NCBI GenBank assembly: GCA_049999805.1 | Contig: JBNGIO010006005.1 | Coordinates: 78,392 to 142,391 of the forward strand | Direction of reading: 5' to 3' | DNA length: 64,000 nt | Origin: Folioceros fuciformis | Taxonomy: Eukaryota; Anthocerotophyta; Anthocerotopsida; Anthocerotales | Part shown: positions 1-10,691 of the stretch, piece by piece | Layout: each line of letters opens with the position of its first letter | How positions within the stretch are numbered: position 1 is the first letter of the stretch | Made by a program: the position numbers and the translations under genes | The notes under the pieces: model-generated | What the model was told of the DNA's origin: nothing | Databases searched by the model: none | What the model saw: only the letters and a program-made list of their open reading frames with translations

Positions 1-3000
1 GCAAAGAGCGAGTGGCAATGCAACTTAAAGATATCGCTAACATGTCATCCATCCCCTTAGGGGGTTCCTGGTCCCTATGCACACCAACCAAAGCGGGATC
101 GAAGCAATCCACTGCTCGTCCTTCGTTCGCTAGAAGTCTGACCCAGTCAGGCAAATCAACTGCCCCAGAATTTCCTGAAATAATATCCCCTGCACCTTTA
201 CCAGTGAGAATCTCCATGAGTATAACACCAAATGCATACACATCAGCCTCGAACGATGGCTTCGGTTTTTTCGCCGAAGCAAGTTCTGATGACCGATATC
301 CGAGAGCTCCAGCATTCAAGATAGTGTTTGCCGTCCCTGCTTCGGTGACTAGCCTGTGCAGACTGAAGTCAGCAAGTCGACCATCAAGATTAGGCCCATC
401 CAGTAATACATTCGTGGCCTTCAGATTACCATGGGGTAACTGGTGCTCAAGTTGCAAGTAGTTCAAACCACGTGCAATATCCACTGCAATACGGAGCCGT
501 TGCTCCCAACTCAGAGGCGCGAATCTCCGGCCCGTCCTTTCGTACAGCCTCCCAGCCAAACTGCCTGAAGGTATGAAGTCAGAAACCAAAAGCTTTTCAT
601 GCTCCCTTGGCCCCCAATAGTATCCCCTCAATGCCATCACATTGGGATGCTTGACATTCCCAAACTTTCTGGCCTCCCCTATGAACTTCTTCCTACTCTT
701 CGCCAATCCCTCCCTGAGCCACTTTACAGTAAGTACATGGCCACTGTCCAAAGTTGCTTTGTAAGACGTCCCATGGCTGCTCCTTCCCAGCACTTCAGCG
801 GGAGCCCTAGACAGCTCCTCTGCTGTAAACACTATGCTAGTATCAAGCAAAAACAAATCCCCTGCAAGTCGCTCCGGTGAACACACTCTTAGGACGGCTG
901 GCTGCTCTTGCGGCATTGCCTCGCCAGGACCTTGGGGTTGCAGATGCACATATGGAACTGGTGAAGGGACATCCGTCTTGCCATTGCCTTCCACACTCTT
1001 GGGCTCCTCCACAGAGGCTTCTGTGGAGGCTCGGTAGCTATGGCCCTTCAAAATACCTTTCAGTTTCACAGTCCCAGAGCTCGCAGCTTCTGACCCTGAC
1101 AGTGAGCCAGACTCATTCTCCTGCGAGTCACCTGCCCTCAAGTGATTGTGTTCTGATTTGGTGCGCCCAATATATTCAGGACTCCTGGCCATTACCACCT
1201 GTGATTTAGACATGTTCCTGTAGTAAAGGAAGAGTCCTGCAGCAAGAAGAATAGCTGCTGCTGCACTGGAGCCACCTATTAGACCTGCTTCAACTGCAGA
1301 CCGATTTCCTTTCTTCCCATGTGAACCATCAGTCCCAGATACCAGCGACCCGTTCCAAAGCTTCAGCAGCGGATTGTTTGCAAAAGAGGAAGGTGGGAAC
1401 CTTTCCAGGCTTGCAGGCAGCGTCCCAGAGAGGTTATTGTTCGACAGATTTAATCCAATCAAACCAGGAAGCAGTCCAAGGTCACTAGGAATGGGGCCTG
1501 TTAGCTGGTTGAAGGACAGATCAACATCATGTAGATCCTGAAGGCTTGACCAGTTAGAAGGAATAGACCCGCTTAATGAGTTGTTGCTGAGATCTAACGA
1601 AAAAAGATTAAGAAAATACATAAACAAAGGAGGAATAGGGCCGGTCAACTGGTTACTGGATAGATTCACAACAGCAAGTGGTGATTGCATCACGTCAGCA
1701 GACCCAAAATCTGGTAATTCGATACTCCCAGTGAACGCATTGTCTGAAAGGATTAGTCTTCTTATAGACAAGTTGAAGAGAAAAGCAGGTACTGACCCGT
1801 CTAGAGAATTGGAACTCAAATCAAGGCCTTCCAATCGGGTGAAGTCAGTAAACCCCGAGGGGATCTCACCAGAGAGACTGTTGTGAGAAAGGTTTAGTGA
1901 CCACAAAGCAGCAAGAAAAGCAGGTGCATCATCAGGTAGTGGGCCAGTGAGAGAGTTCCAACTGAGATCTATCACCTCCATTGTAGATCCCCAGCCTGAG
2001 ATATCCGAGACCACCCCTGAGAAGTTGTTTCGGCTCAGGTCCACCAGACTAACGCTTTCAAACTTGGATGGCAGCTTGCCCCCGAGACGATTCCAAGAGA
2101 GATTTAGGATCCTCAACGTTGTGGACGTAACTTTATCCACTGGCCCCTCAAACTGATTTCCACTGAGATCAAGCTCTTTCAAAGGAACTTGACTGTACAG
2201 TTCTGAAGGCACCCTCCCACTGAAGTTGTTATTACCAAATCGCAACGTGGTGGCCCGGTCAAGCTTAATGCTCGGCAGGTGGCCAGTAAACTGGTTGTGG
2301 CTCACATCCAATACCTCCAAAAAAGCTGACACAAAGATTGCAGCAGGACTGCTCAGCTCGACACTGAATTTGTTGTAGCTCAAGTTGAGATACTCCAATC
2401 TATTCAGCTGGGCAGGATTGATCAACCATGAGTCGTTTGCTGTCAGCATGTTACTGCTCAAATCCACTATCTTGACCAGTGGCATCTTCAACCAGGATTG
2501 ATCCACATCGCCCGAAAAGTTGTTTCCTCGAAGGTCCAGAACCTCAAGCACTGAAAACCCATTAAACGTAACCATGCCTGACAAACCATTGAAGGACAGA
2601 TTGAGCGAGACGAGGTTGTGAAGGTCGCCCAGAGACGGAGGTATGCCTCCTGACAGCAGGTTGTGGCTCAAGTCTAACTGCAGCAGCTGTGACAGACCCG
2701 CAACCTCATCAGGTATCCCACCGTCAAACTGATTATTGCCCAGAGACAAATTCTGAAGGGTCCGCAGACTTCGGAAAGAGGCGGGGATATGTCCCACGAA
2801 CCCATTAAAGGATAAGTCCATAGACTCGAGGGCCTGCAGTGACCCGAAGTCATCTGGCACACCCCCCGAAAAGAAATTGTGAGACAAGTTGAGGGATGTC
2901 AATTGCGTGAGATTGCCAAGCGTGTTTGGTAAGATCTGGCCACCCAATGAGAAACCGCCAAGGTCAAGTCCCACCACACTTCCGACTTCAGAGCAGGTCA

Positions 3001-3193
3001 CTCCCGACCAGCCTTGCGGGCACCCATTTCCATCCACGCTGCTCACATTCCACGACCCCAGAGCCTGCGCATTACTGCTTATCCCACGAAGGAAGTCGAG
3101 AAGTCGGTTGGAGTCACCTAAAGGGTCCGCAAGGACACACAACTGCAAAATGGCCAGGAAGAGAAGCGCCACAATCCAACGAAGCGCCTGCAT
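1..3193 (-). CDS. LRR receptor-like pseudokinase (LRR-III, At5g10020-like), 3' end outside window
   Basis: One uninterrupted reading frame runs from an ATG at 3193 off the left edge. It opens with a hydrophobic signal peptide (MQALRWIVALLFLAILQL), then an N-terminal LRR cap with a WxGVTC motif. About twenty leucine-rich repeats follow (LxxLxLSxNxxSGxIP), then a transmembrane helix near 1230-1290 and a kinase-like domain from about 870 to the edge. The ATP-binding lysine is kept (LTVKW). The glycine loop is degraded, the HRD catalytic loop reads HGNLK, and the DFG site reads DFS. By family knowledge these changes mark an inactive kinase that signals by scaffolding at the plasma membrane, like Arabidopsis At5g10020 and GHR1. 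The ligand is unknown. The repeat number, the HGN loop and the lack of introns in the visible part fit the family. The exact subfamily is inferred. Confidence 0.93.
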   Translation of the reverse strand, partial: MQALRWIVALLFLAILQLCVLADPLGDSNRLLDFLRGISSNAQALGSWNVSSVDGNGCPQGWSGVTCSEVGSVVGLDLGGFSLGGQILPNTLGNLTQLTSLNLSHNFFSGGVPDDFGSLQALESMDLSFNGFVGHIPASFRSLRTLQNLSLGNNQFDGGIPDEVAGLSQLLQLDLSHNLLSGGIPPSLGDLHNLVSLNLSFNGLSGMVTFNGFSVLEVLDLRGNNFSGDVDQSWLKMPLVKIVDLSSNMLTANDSWLINPAQLNRLEYLNLSYNKFSVELSSPAAIFVSAFLEVLDVSHNQFTGHLPSIKLDRATTLRFGNNNFSGRVPSELYSQVPLKELDLSGNQFEGPVDKVTSTTLRILNLSWNRLGGKLPSKFESVSLVDLSRNNFSGVVSDISGWGSTMEVIDLSWNSLTGPLPDDAPAFLAALWSLNLSHNSLSGEIPSGFTDFTRLEGLDLSSNSLDGSVPAFLFNLSIRRLILSDNAFTGSIELPDFGSADVMQSPLAVVNLSSNQLTGPIPPLFMYFLNLFSLDLSNNSLSGSIPSNWSSLQDLHDVDLSFNQLTGPIPSDLGLLPGLIGLNLSNNNLSGTLPASLERFPPSSFANNPLLKLWNGSLVSGTDGSHGKKGNRSAVEAGLIGGSSAAAAILLAAGLFLYYRNMSKSQVVMARSPEYIGRTKSEHNHLRAGDSQENESGSLSGSEAASSGTVKLKGILKGHSYRASTEASVEEPKSVEGNGKTDVPSPVPYVHLQPQGPGEAMPQEQPAVLRVCSPERLAGDLFLLDTSIVFTAEELSRAPAEVLGRSSHGTSYKATLDSGHVLTVKWLREGLAKSRKKFIGEARKFGNVKHPNVMALRGYYWGPREHEKLLVSDFIPSGSLAGRLYERTGRRFAPLSWEQRLRIAVDIARGLNYLQLEHQLPHGNLKATNVLLDGPNLDGRLADFSLHRLVTEAGTANTILNAGALGYRSSELASAKKPKPSFEADVYAFGVILMEILTGKGAGDIISGNSGAVDLPDWVRLLANEGRAVDCFDPALVGVHRDQEPPKGMDDMLAISLSCIATRSL

Positions 3194-5074
3194 TTTGTGC
3201 GAAAGCAGGGCAGGGCTGAGCCCCACACGACGGCGTTGCCGAGCGTCGGTCACCCAGCATTCATTTTGCCCGCCAAGCCACCACCCACTGTACGACTAGC
3301 CGCCGTGCCGACTCTGTTTTCGAGGCAAACAACACGCGCACACGCCAGCAGCAAGTGTGAGCACCACGACAAACTACCCAGCTGGCGGCCGCAGAAAGTC
3401 TTGCAAGGCGGAGGAAACTTCACAGTGCGAACGTCAAATAACCGAATGCAAATGTGAGCCATACCCAGCCGGTGCGCGAAAATGCCACAAGATCCCGCCC
3501 TTGCTGCCACCATCCACCTTGCCGGCGATGCTGCAACGAGCACACCCGAGAGGTAGCTCAAAGTCGTCGTACCCCTGGCCCGCAGCACCGCACCTGCATT
3601 GCTTGCCTGCAGCTGGCCCGGCCAAGTCCATGCTTCCTACATAATCGGACGTGCTCCCGCCAAGCCCACACCACCCGAACAAGAAGGCGACAAACGAACA
3701 ACAGTGTTCTTGCGGCGGGGGCAAATATAGCCACCAACAGCTGACGGGCAGGTGCTGTTGGTGGGGATAATGAAAGCAGAAGGCGGCTTCTTGGTGTAAC
3801 GGCACACAGCAGCCGGAAAGGCCAGGAGGGGGGGAGGGGGGTGTGCTTTGCTGCGCAATGCCGTGCTGTGCTGTGATTGATAATAGTGCCGGCTCAGCCC
3901 GCAAAGCAGCTTTTCCACACGCTTTGAGGCCACAACATGTGCCTGCATTATTCTGCTTTCTTGCCAAACGCTCGGGAGTGACGGAATGCAAGTAAGACTC
4001 CGATCAAACCCTAAAAGCAGAATGCACTGCCAGTGCCGTGCTTGTCATCTGACACTGGCAACCCGCTGCCGCAGCGAATGGGGGAGCCCGACGTTGGGCT
4101 TGTTTGATGAGAATCTTGAGCTTCGCAACACGCCTTTATTAGACTGCCCGCAGCAAAGCCAATGGACCAACGGCCCAGTGACGACACTGGCCCTGCTCCC
4201 TCTCCCTGCTGTTTCCTATTTCCCCTTGCATAAAGCACCTCGAACTTTCCCCCATCGTTCTCCAAAGCCGCAGAGTTTGCAGCGTTTGCGGTTACAGTCA
4301 CATGCGTCTGCACGTTAGCTCTTTCAGCAGCTCCAGCTGCAGCCCTGTACCTGTGACCGGTGTGACCCTGTCCAACCAGAAAGGCTTTGTTTGATAATAT
4401 ATAAAAAGGCTACGTCCATATCTGAAAGCACGGAGTTGATTGTGAGATGCATACGTAGCGTGATGCGGTTTTGGAGCTGTGTTAGCGAATACTTGCGTCT
4501 CACAATCAACTCCTTCTATCTTCATTAAATCCGGTGACCCGCATCCACTCGTACGGCAGGCACTAGCCATACGTGGCTGCAGCTGCAAACGGATGTGGGT
4601 GAAGTACATCGTAAATCACACTCCTTCGCGGTCCGTTCGTGATATTCTGCTGAATCGAACATCTCAGATTCTGATTCAGTGAATCTGTGAAATGCGTTAC
4701 GGTGCGCTCCTCTAGTCGTTGGCGCCGTCGCCGTCCCGATTGCATCGCCTTCAGGCTGCCGCCGTCGGTACCAGAGCGCTGGGTGGTGTGGATTTGAATT
4801 TGGGCATGAACAACTTTCGGTCGGAGTTCGGGGAAATCTATTGAGAGTCATGGGCGGTTTGGCAGCTGTGCTTCCGTGGGCAGTGGCGGGAGGCAAAACT
4901 CAGAGCCATGGGAGCCGGGGCAGTGATTCGATGGGCAGGTTGCGGGAGAATCGTTTTGGGAGACATCATTCCTTTGCTTTGAGGTGCCGAACCGAACGAT
5001 GCGTAGACGACGTAGCTGGACCCATTGAGACAACCAAGCTTGATAAGAGGTGTGCTGTTGTGTGCGTTTCAGCA
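3194..5074. promoter_or_regulatory. Shared intergenic region between divergent LRR-RLK and RUS2 genes
   Basis: About 1.9 kb separates two divergent genes and should hold both promoters and 5' UTRs. Open frames here (for example a 185-codon minus frame at 3434-3991) show no domain and look like chance frames in GC-rich DNA. A purine-rich G tract lies at about 3825-3842. I see no certain TATA box or known operator. A possible transit-peptide frame at 4850-5074 is in phase with the RUS2 start and could be part of that gene. Confidence 0.4.
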
Positions 5075-7737
5075 ATGGCTTCCTTCCCATCTGAAGCTTT
5101 CCTATCCTTCGGCCCTAGTCCGTAGTCCGAAATTTCGTTTTTCTTTTTCCAGGGCTGAAGACGAGGCCAGACCGTTATTGAGAGAGACGTCGAGGAAACG
5201 ATGGATTCGCAGGTTCGGCTCCTCCGCCCCCAGACATTATGGCATTGAGTGGTGTGAGGCAGTGCCATGAGCAAATCTGCTGTGACTTTCCACGTATTCT
5301 AATGCCAGATTAACAGCTACTGGCTTCACAAGTCCACAGGGAAGTTAAGAGTAGAGGAGGAGGAATTGGATGGCCATGGAGTATCAACCAAGCTGAACAG
5401 CAGCAGCCATGGTGAAGAGTCACCAGCATTGCGGCTTCCTAACCTGCCGCAGCCTGTTGTCGACTTCATTCTACCTGCTAGATATCCAGGTAACCGTGTC
5501 CTTGAAGGATGTGTTCTCCTTAGTGGACAGAACTGTGAGAAACTAACATTAGTCCCTGTATTCAAGGACACAGAGTCTGTATCAAGTGATTACCTTCAAT
5601 ACATGCTTTGGCAGTTTCCAACTCATCTGACGGGGTGGACATGCAGCACGCTGGTGACATCCAGCCTTTTAACGGTATGCGGTCATGGTGACTAGTGCGT
5701 ACCGTGTTGTGTTGGTTGTTGAGTTTGTTATGCTTACATGCGGCATGCTCTGAGCCCCGTATCGCAGGCTGTTGGCATTGGTGGGGATGCTGGAACGGCG
5801 GCAGCTACAACTGCTGCTGTCAAGTATGTCCTCCAAACTAGCATACTTCGCTTTGCAGTGTGTCGATCTCAAGATTTATCTAGTAGAACTCACAATACGC
5901 TGGGCACCTTGATGTAGGTGGGTGGTCAAAGATGGATTAGGAAATGTCGGTCGGTTCATCATAGGTGCGTTCAAACCTTCGTGTACAGGATGACCTTACG
6001 GGTGTGCCTTTCTTATCTGGTTGTTTTGTCTTATGCAGGGGGTAGTTTTGGGAGTATATTTGATGATGATCCCAAGCAGTGGAGACTGTATGCTGACGTT
6101 ATTGGTAGTGCTGGAGGGTACTTGTCTCCCTGCGACCTTTCAAGTCCACCTGAAATATTCAAACGTACTGTGCTTGCCCTCGCTTACAATTGAATTTCTG
6201 GTTTGGGGGTTGTGCAGCATGTTTGAGCTGGCGACTCCTGTCGCACCAGCATACTTCATACCCTTGGCTTCAATTGGTCGGCTGTCCAAGGTGATTGCCC
6301 CTTCAAGTATGCTGTCTTGGAACTGCTGAATATGGCATTTGCCAAGAAATGATATGGATGGACACTAATATGATGGTAGCACGTGGTGTCAGGCCATCGC
6401 AAAAGGCCTTAAGGATCCTTCCGCTCGCGTGATACAGAGCCACTTCGCAGTCTCAGACAACCTCGGTGATGTATCTGCTAAGGTGAGCAATTCAGTCTCA
6501 GTTGCTCCTGAAACAGACATTTAGCAGAGCAGATTCACCTGGTTGAGACTGCTGATCACCTTCAACTTACTGGCAGTCCGAGGTGTGGGAGGTTGTTGCT
6601 CAACTCATGGGTTTAGTAGCCGGTGTATCCTTTCTGGTGAGGACGACCACAATGCAGCGGTCACATAAGAAGCCAGCAGTTGTGTATGCTAGGTGCAAAT
6701 GTGGACGGAGTTGCTTCTGGTTAAATCTCTGCTTGCAATGTGCAGAGTGCTCCTTGGGTGACAGAATCTTATTGGAAAATAGTCCTTGGGTGGGCAATCA
6801 TTAGGTCATGTCATCTTTATTGCCGCTATCGTAGTGTATCATCTCTGCAACTCCGCACTGTAAGTGGCCTTGCCGTCCAATGTTAAATTCTTGGAACTGT
6901 AACTCGGTTTCACTGAACTTGACCCGCCCGCAGATCAACCACAAACGAGGACTTGTGTTGATTCACGCCTACATCCAAGGGCTTCCTATTCCTGGTACAG
7001 TTTACTTACTAGTGTGGTGGTGTTAGTGGCACTGGAAAGGATGCATGATCTTACATGGGTTGTTATCCACTGTCAGGGATTCAAGACTGCAATCTCAAGG
7101 AGAGCATCCTGGTGCCACGCTTGCTTCTGGGGCCGCACGTTTCAGTGGGGTGCACCGTGACGGAGGTGGTAGGAAGTCGATGCACTCGGTTGGAGGTGGG
7201 ACGCCTTGAGCGACTTTACTGCTGGTGTCGTCTTCACTTGTGAACGCGCGTGCGTTACCTCCTGTTGTTCATTCCGATTGACTTTCATGTAGGTGAAGAA
7301 TCTCAAGCGTCTGTACGAGAAAGAAGACTACATCCTTGTGCTCCATCCACATCTTCTTCATCAGCAAGAAGCAAGAGTCATATTCAAGGTGCTGTCTGAA
7401 AACATCCATACGCTACCCCGTGCTCCGTGTTTCTGTCATTCTTGGCCTACTGGTGTGGGATCTCACTCGCAAAGTGCTGTCCCAGAATGGAGCAACGAGC
7501 ATGACGGTACTGAGAAGCATGTGGCAAGCTGTTTGGTTGGTTTGCAAGTCGCCACATGGAATGACCCCGCAAGCTGGACTTCAATGGCAGTCAGACAGCT
7601 TGCGTTCTAGTATACAGGCTCTCCATGAGCGTTTTGATCTCTTTCTGGATGCTATACGAGACGCCGGATGGGATACGAGTAAGAGTGTCCTACAAGTTCC
7701 AAACTCAGCCCCCCTTCTTCTGGAGGATCTGATCTGA
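5075..7737 (+). CDS. RUS2: ROOT UV-B SENSITIVE protein, RUS2-like (DUF647), multi-exon
   Basis: The exons join into a DUF647 protein closest to Arabidopsis RUS2/WXR1. Well-supported exons are 5767-5822 (AVGIGGDAGTAATTAAVK), one ending at 5964 (KDGLGNVGRFIIG), about 6040-6117 (GGSFGSIFDDDPKQWRLYAD), 6219-6291 (MFELATPVAPAYFIPLASIG), 6392-6481 (AIAKGLKDPSARVIQSHFA), 6578-6637, 6746-6859, about 6935-6997 (INHKRGLVLIHAYIQG), 7076-7168, 7293-7388 and 7484-7737. All junctions are GT-AG and keep phase. The C-terminus (SMWQAVWLV, then RFDLFLDAIRDAGWD) matches the RUS2 tail. In Arabidopsis, RUS1 and RUS2 form a complex needed for seedling development under UV-B and for auxin transport, and bind vitamin B6-related cofactors. 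The N-terminus is the weak part: ATG 5075 joins in frame to later exons, but an in-frame ATG at 4850 would add a possible transit peptide. Confidence 0.88.
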
Positions 7738-8559
7738 GTAGGGGTCGGGGTCTCTAGAGCATCCATCTGGAATCTTCAAAGATCGAAGTATCTTGTAGTG
7801 AAGACATGAGATTTCACTGATGAATGAAATAGGTTTGGAAAATAAGATGAAAGAAGCTCACAAAGGCAAGGGTCGAAGACTCCTTTCGGTATGTCAGGAT
7901 CCAGGAGTTGTGCTTTGGTATGCCTTAGCCAAGGTCGTGAGAAACTGGCATGGCCGCCCCATGGTCTACATGAAGGATATGCCCACTCCAGGGGAATATT
8001 ATGTCGTAATTGTTTAAAATATATGTACATATAATTATATATAATGTAATCTTATTTTTAGCACATTCTTTGACTTATTAAGGACACTCTTTTGGAGCAC
8101 ACGGCACGCTCAACCAGATGCTTGCACGGTGCCCTGTTCCCTTCCCCTTACTGCTAATATCCATATCGGCTTCTTCAAGCTGGATGCCTCGAAGAAGCCC
8201 ACTCACTCATCCTTCAACCTTTGGAATGCCCTAAAGGCGACTTGCTCACCCTTGGATATTTGGCTGTTCCATTTTCATACAGGATAAAAATATCTGGTTT
8301 CACATTCAAGTCTGTCACTTCCCAGAAGAGGACTTTCGTTTCAGTGCAGCGCACCGTGTGTGAGAATCTCGGCCAGCCTTTTCACCTATCTCTCGGCATA
8401 CATCACGGCACCTCGCATCTCTGCCACGGCTCGATCCTCCGCATGCGGGGTGCAGGTCTGCATGAAGGCATTCTGCGCTGGTGAGTGTAGTGAAATTCTC
8501 AACAGTCTAAGGCCACGTTCTGCTCCGGTGGACGCTGCCCTTGAGATACTGCCGTGCCT
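7738..8559. other. Intergenic, no gene seen
   Basis: This stretch lies between the 3' ends of RUS2 (+) and the NADAR gene (-), so it should hold two terminators and 3' UTRs. An AT-rich block at 8015-8085 contains AATAT/TATATA strings that could serve polyadenylation. Short open frames (65-87 codons) show no recognisable domain. Confidence 0.5.
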
Positions 8560-9105
8560 CTACACACCTTCACGGACGAGGCGGAGCTGCTCGCGCACTT
8601 CCATAAGCGCGTAGCCGAGCAAGTTGAGGCCGCGCCACTGCCGCGGGTCCACCGCTCGCGGATCGGACGCCGAGAGGCCGATGCCCCAAATGCAGTCCAA
8701 AGGGCTTGCCTCCACCAACACGCGGTCTCCGGTGCTCAGCAGGTAGGCGGCCAGATCCGGATGCTGCCCGAACTTTCCGAGATTGCCTTGCACGACTATC
8801 CCCGACCGCTCCCGCGTCCACACCTCTTCCTGGAAGCCTTTCACCTTCCGTCCCAGCCCCTTTGCTGCTCCCGGACTGTTCGCTGCCAGTATCAGCCCTT
8901 CCGAGGCCTCGTCTCCGAACAAGCGCGCCTTGGCTGCCATCATCCAATGCTCCGCGGTGGCGTACCGAATTCCATCTATCGTAAACTCCGCAGGCCACCA
9001 TTGGCTCAGGCAGGCTGACCCCGCCCTGCCGTCTCGCGCCTTATGGCCCCAGAACAGCAGATACTCCGTGTCGTCCATAGTTGCAACAATTTGCCTGCTA
9101 GCCAT
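8560..9105 (-). CDS. Stand-alone NADAR-family protein (YbiA/COG3236-like N-glycosidase)
   Basis: An intronless 181-codon frame starts at ATG 9105 (an in-frame ATG also sits at 9075) and ends with TAG at 8560. It has the complete NADAR signature. LLFWGHK is near the N-terminus. It is followed by an SxWxPxxFxxDGIxYxTAEHWM block with AKARLFGD, then SPGAAKGLGRKVKGF, and a C-terminal block with W(T)RERS, GNLGKFGQHPDLAAYLLST, LVEASPLDCIWGIGL and a closing WRGLNLLGYALMEVRE helix. By family knowledge, NADAR/COG3236 enzymes hydrolyse N-glycosidic bonds of early riboflavin-pathway intermediates or remove ADP-ribose from DNA bases. In plants the domain is best known fused to the PYRR riboflavin enzyme. 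Here it stands alone. The coding region is visibly GC-richer than its flanks. Substrate and location are unknown, and there is no clear transit peptide. Confidence 0.9.
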   Translation of the reverse strand: MASRQIVATMDDTEYLLFWGHKARDGRAGSACLSQWWPAEFTIDGIRYATAEHWMMAAKARLFGDEASEGLILAANSPGAAKGLGRKVKGFQEEVWTRERSGIVVQGNLGKFGQHPDLAAYLLSTGDRVLVEASPLDCIWGIGLSASDPRAVDPRQWRGLNLLGYALMEVREQLRLVREGV

Positions 9106-9827
9106 CGTCTTCCAAGTCACACAGAGATCCAGGGCCGATACTCGAAACTATGTACCTTGAAGCCTCGGCGTTGCGTGCTTGACAAGCATTCAGCGAGGGT
9201 GTAAAGGTGTTCAGCACAATTTGGCAGTCTTGCTCAACACAGCAGCAAGGCGAGCCAAGTTGCCTTCTGCACAACTAACTGTTATAGCTGCTGCTCAATC
9301 CCTCTCCCCGGGGGAAACCTGGCGGGCGATAAAAAAAAAACCAGAAAAAAAACAACTCCCTAAACCTTCGGTACGGCCCAAAAAGATATATGACAATGCA
9401 TCCACCGTGTGTTTTCCAGAAAATAATATTTTCAGCCTTTTCTTATGAAGCGTTCACGGTTTTATTCCCCGCGAATGCTCCATGGGCTAAGGACTCGTTG
9501 GGGTAATTAAGGCATGAGGCCAAGCTTTACAATGGATGACGAACACCTGACCAGATCACACACTTGACTTACCTCTAGGTTTCTAGGGCTACAATTTTCA
9601 TGATCCCAGATCATGTTTTTCTGCGTAGAGGAGTTTAGCATGATGTACCGGGCTGCAAACCGTGAGCATGATGTACGAGGCTGCCAACTTTGAGTGTGCC
9701 TCCTCCGAAGTGAAGACTGTCTGCCTGATCCAGGGGTAGGGAACCAGATTGCTTAATCGCCCTACAAGCGTCGCCAAGCATGAACGATGAAGACGATGGC
9801 GAACAGACGCATTACGAAGTGATTGCC
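9106..9827. other. Intergenic, promoter side of NADAR gene and 3' side of methyltransferase gene
   Basis: No credible gene is present. An A-rich stretch lies at about 9330-9352. The short direct repeat 'catgatgtac' with 'cgggctgc/gaggctgc' at about 9638-9690 is a minor tandem similarity. The putative NADAR promoter must lie in the left part. Confidence 0.4.
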
Positions 9828-10691
9828 CTAATCGGGCTTGGTCACACAGATGACGTGCGTGGGAACCATGTAGGCGGTGATGACTTCAGATGTCTGAATG
9901 TGCTGCATTCCCAGCTCTTCAAGTTTCTTCCTATACTCTTGCAGGTGGTGCAGATCCCAGATGATGGCACGCCCACCAGGTTTCAGGACCCGCACGATCT
10001 CGAGGAGACCCTTGGACCTCTCGGCGGCTGCGGCCTCTTTGGCCCCGCTGGTCCCGAATATGTCCCTGCCCAAGGTGTGCAGGCACAGCGCCGACACTAC
10101 GAGATCGAAGTAGGCATCGTCGAAGGGCAGATGCCGGGGATCCCCGGTCTTGCAGGTGACGAACACTTGGGTCCCTTCCCTGCTGCTCGTCTTGAGGGTG
10201 TCGGCCATGCTTCTCCGGGGCTTGCTGCCATCGGGCAACCAGAGATCAACCCCGACCACCCTCCCGCCGCCTCCCTCCTTCTTCAGCTTCTCCGCAACCG
10301 CGTTGAGAAGCATGCCTCGGCCGCACCCCACGTCCAGCACCTTGTCGATCTTGGACCAGTCCTCCACCAGCTCCAGCATCCGGTGGGAGGTCTCGTAGCA
10401 CACGATCACATCCGAACAGAGCAGGTTGGCAGCCGTCACCAGGCAGCACACGGCCAGCAGGGCAGTCAGGGCCACCGCAAAGCCCAGCACCAGATTCCAT
10501 AGCTGGAGGGGTAGGAGCGGGAGGGAAGCCTTCAGGACCAGCGCCAGCCGCGCGAGATAGCGCACTAGCACTGATGCGGAAATTCCTAGCACCCCTCCTT
10601 GCACCAGCAGGCTGAACACCAGCCACCCGTTTTCCAACCCGTAGACATCCCACACCCACAGCCAGCCTGCCTTTCTCGATCCCCGGGCCAT
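9828..10691 (-). CDS. Membrane-anchored class I SAM-dependent methyltransferase (type 11)
   Basis: This is an intronless frame of 287 codons from ATG 10691 to TAG 9828. The frame is open further upstream to a GTG at 10763, but the next in-frame upstream signal is a stop, so 10691 is the only ATG start. The first ~110 residues hold two or three hydrophobic helices (WLVFSLLVQGGVLGISASVL and LLPLQLWNLVLGFAVALTAL). A Rossmann methyltransferase domain follows. Motif I is VLDVGCGRG, the acidic residue of motif II is in VVGVDLW, and LPFDDAYFDLVVSALCLHT and VLKPGGRAIIWDLHHL are motifs post-I to III. This places a soluble catalytic domain beside a membrane. The substrate is unknown; lipid or small-molecule methylation are possibilities. 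Similar helix-plus-methyltransferase proteins occur in bacteria and algae, so I keep the name generic. Confidence 0.85.
   Translation of the reverse strand: MARGSRKAGWLWVWDVYGLENGWLVFSLLVQGGVLGISASVLVRYLARLALVLKASLPLLPLQLWNLVLGFAVALTALLAVCCLVTAANLLCSDVIVCYETSHRMLELVEDWSKIDKVLDVGCGRGMLLNAVAEKLKKEGGGGRVVGVDLWLPDGSKPRRSMADTLKTSSREGTQVFVTCKTGDPRHLPFDDAYFDLVVSALCLHTLGRDIFGTSGAKEAAAAERSKGLLEIVRVLKPGGRAIIWDLHHLQEYRKKLEELGMQHIQTSEVITAYMVPTHVICVTKPD

Noticed and set aside
3434-3991. 185-codon minus frame upstream of the LRR gene
   Set aside because: No domain, unusual Cys/His/Pro composition, lies in GC-rich promoter DNA; likely chance.
8570-9001. 143-codon minus frame inside the NADAR gene
   Set aside because: Shadow frame; the NADAR frame has a complete family signature.
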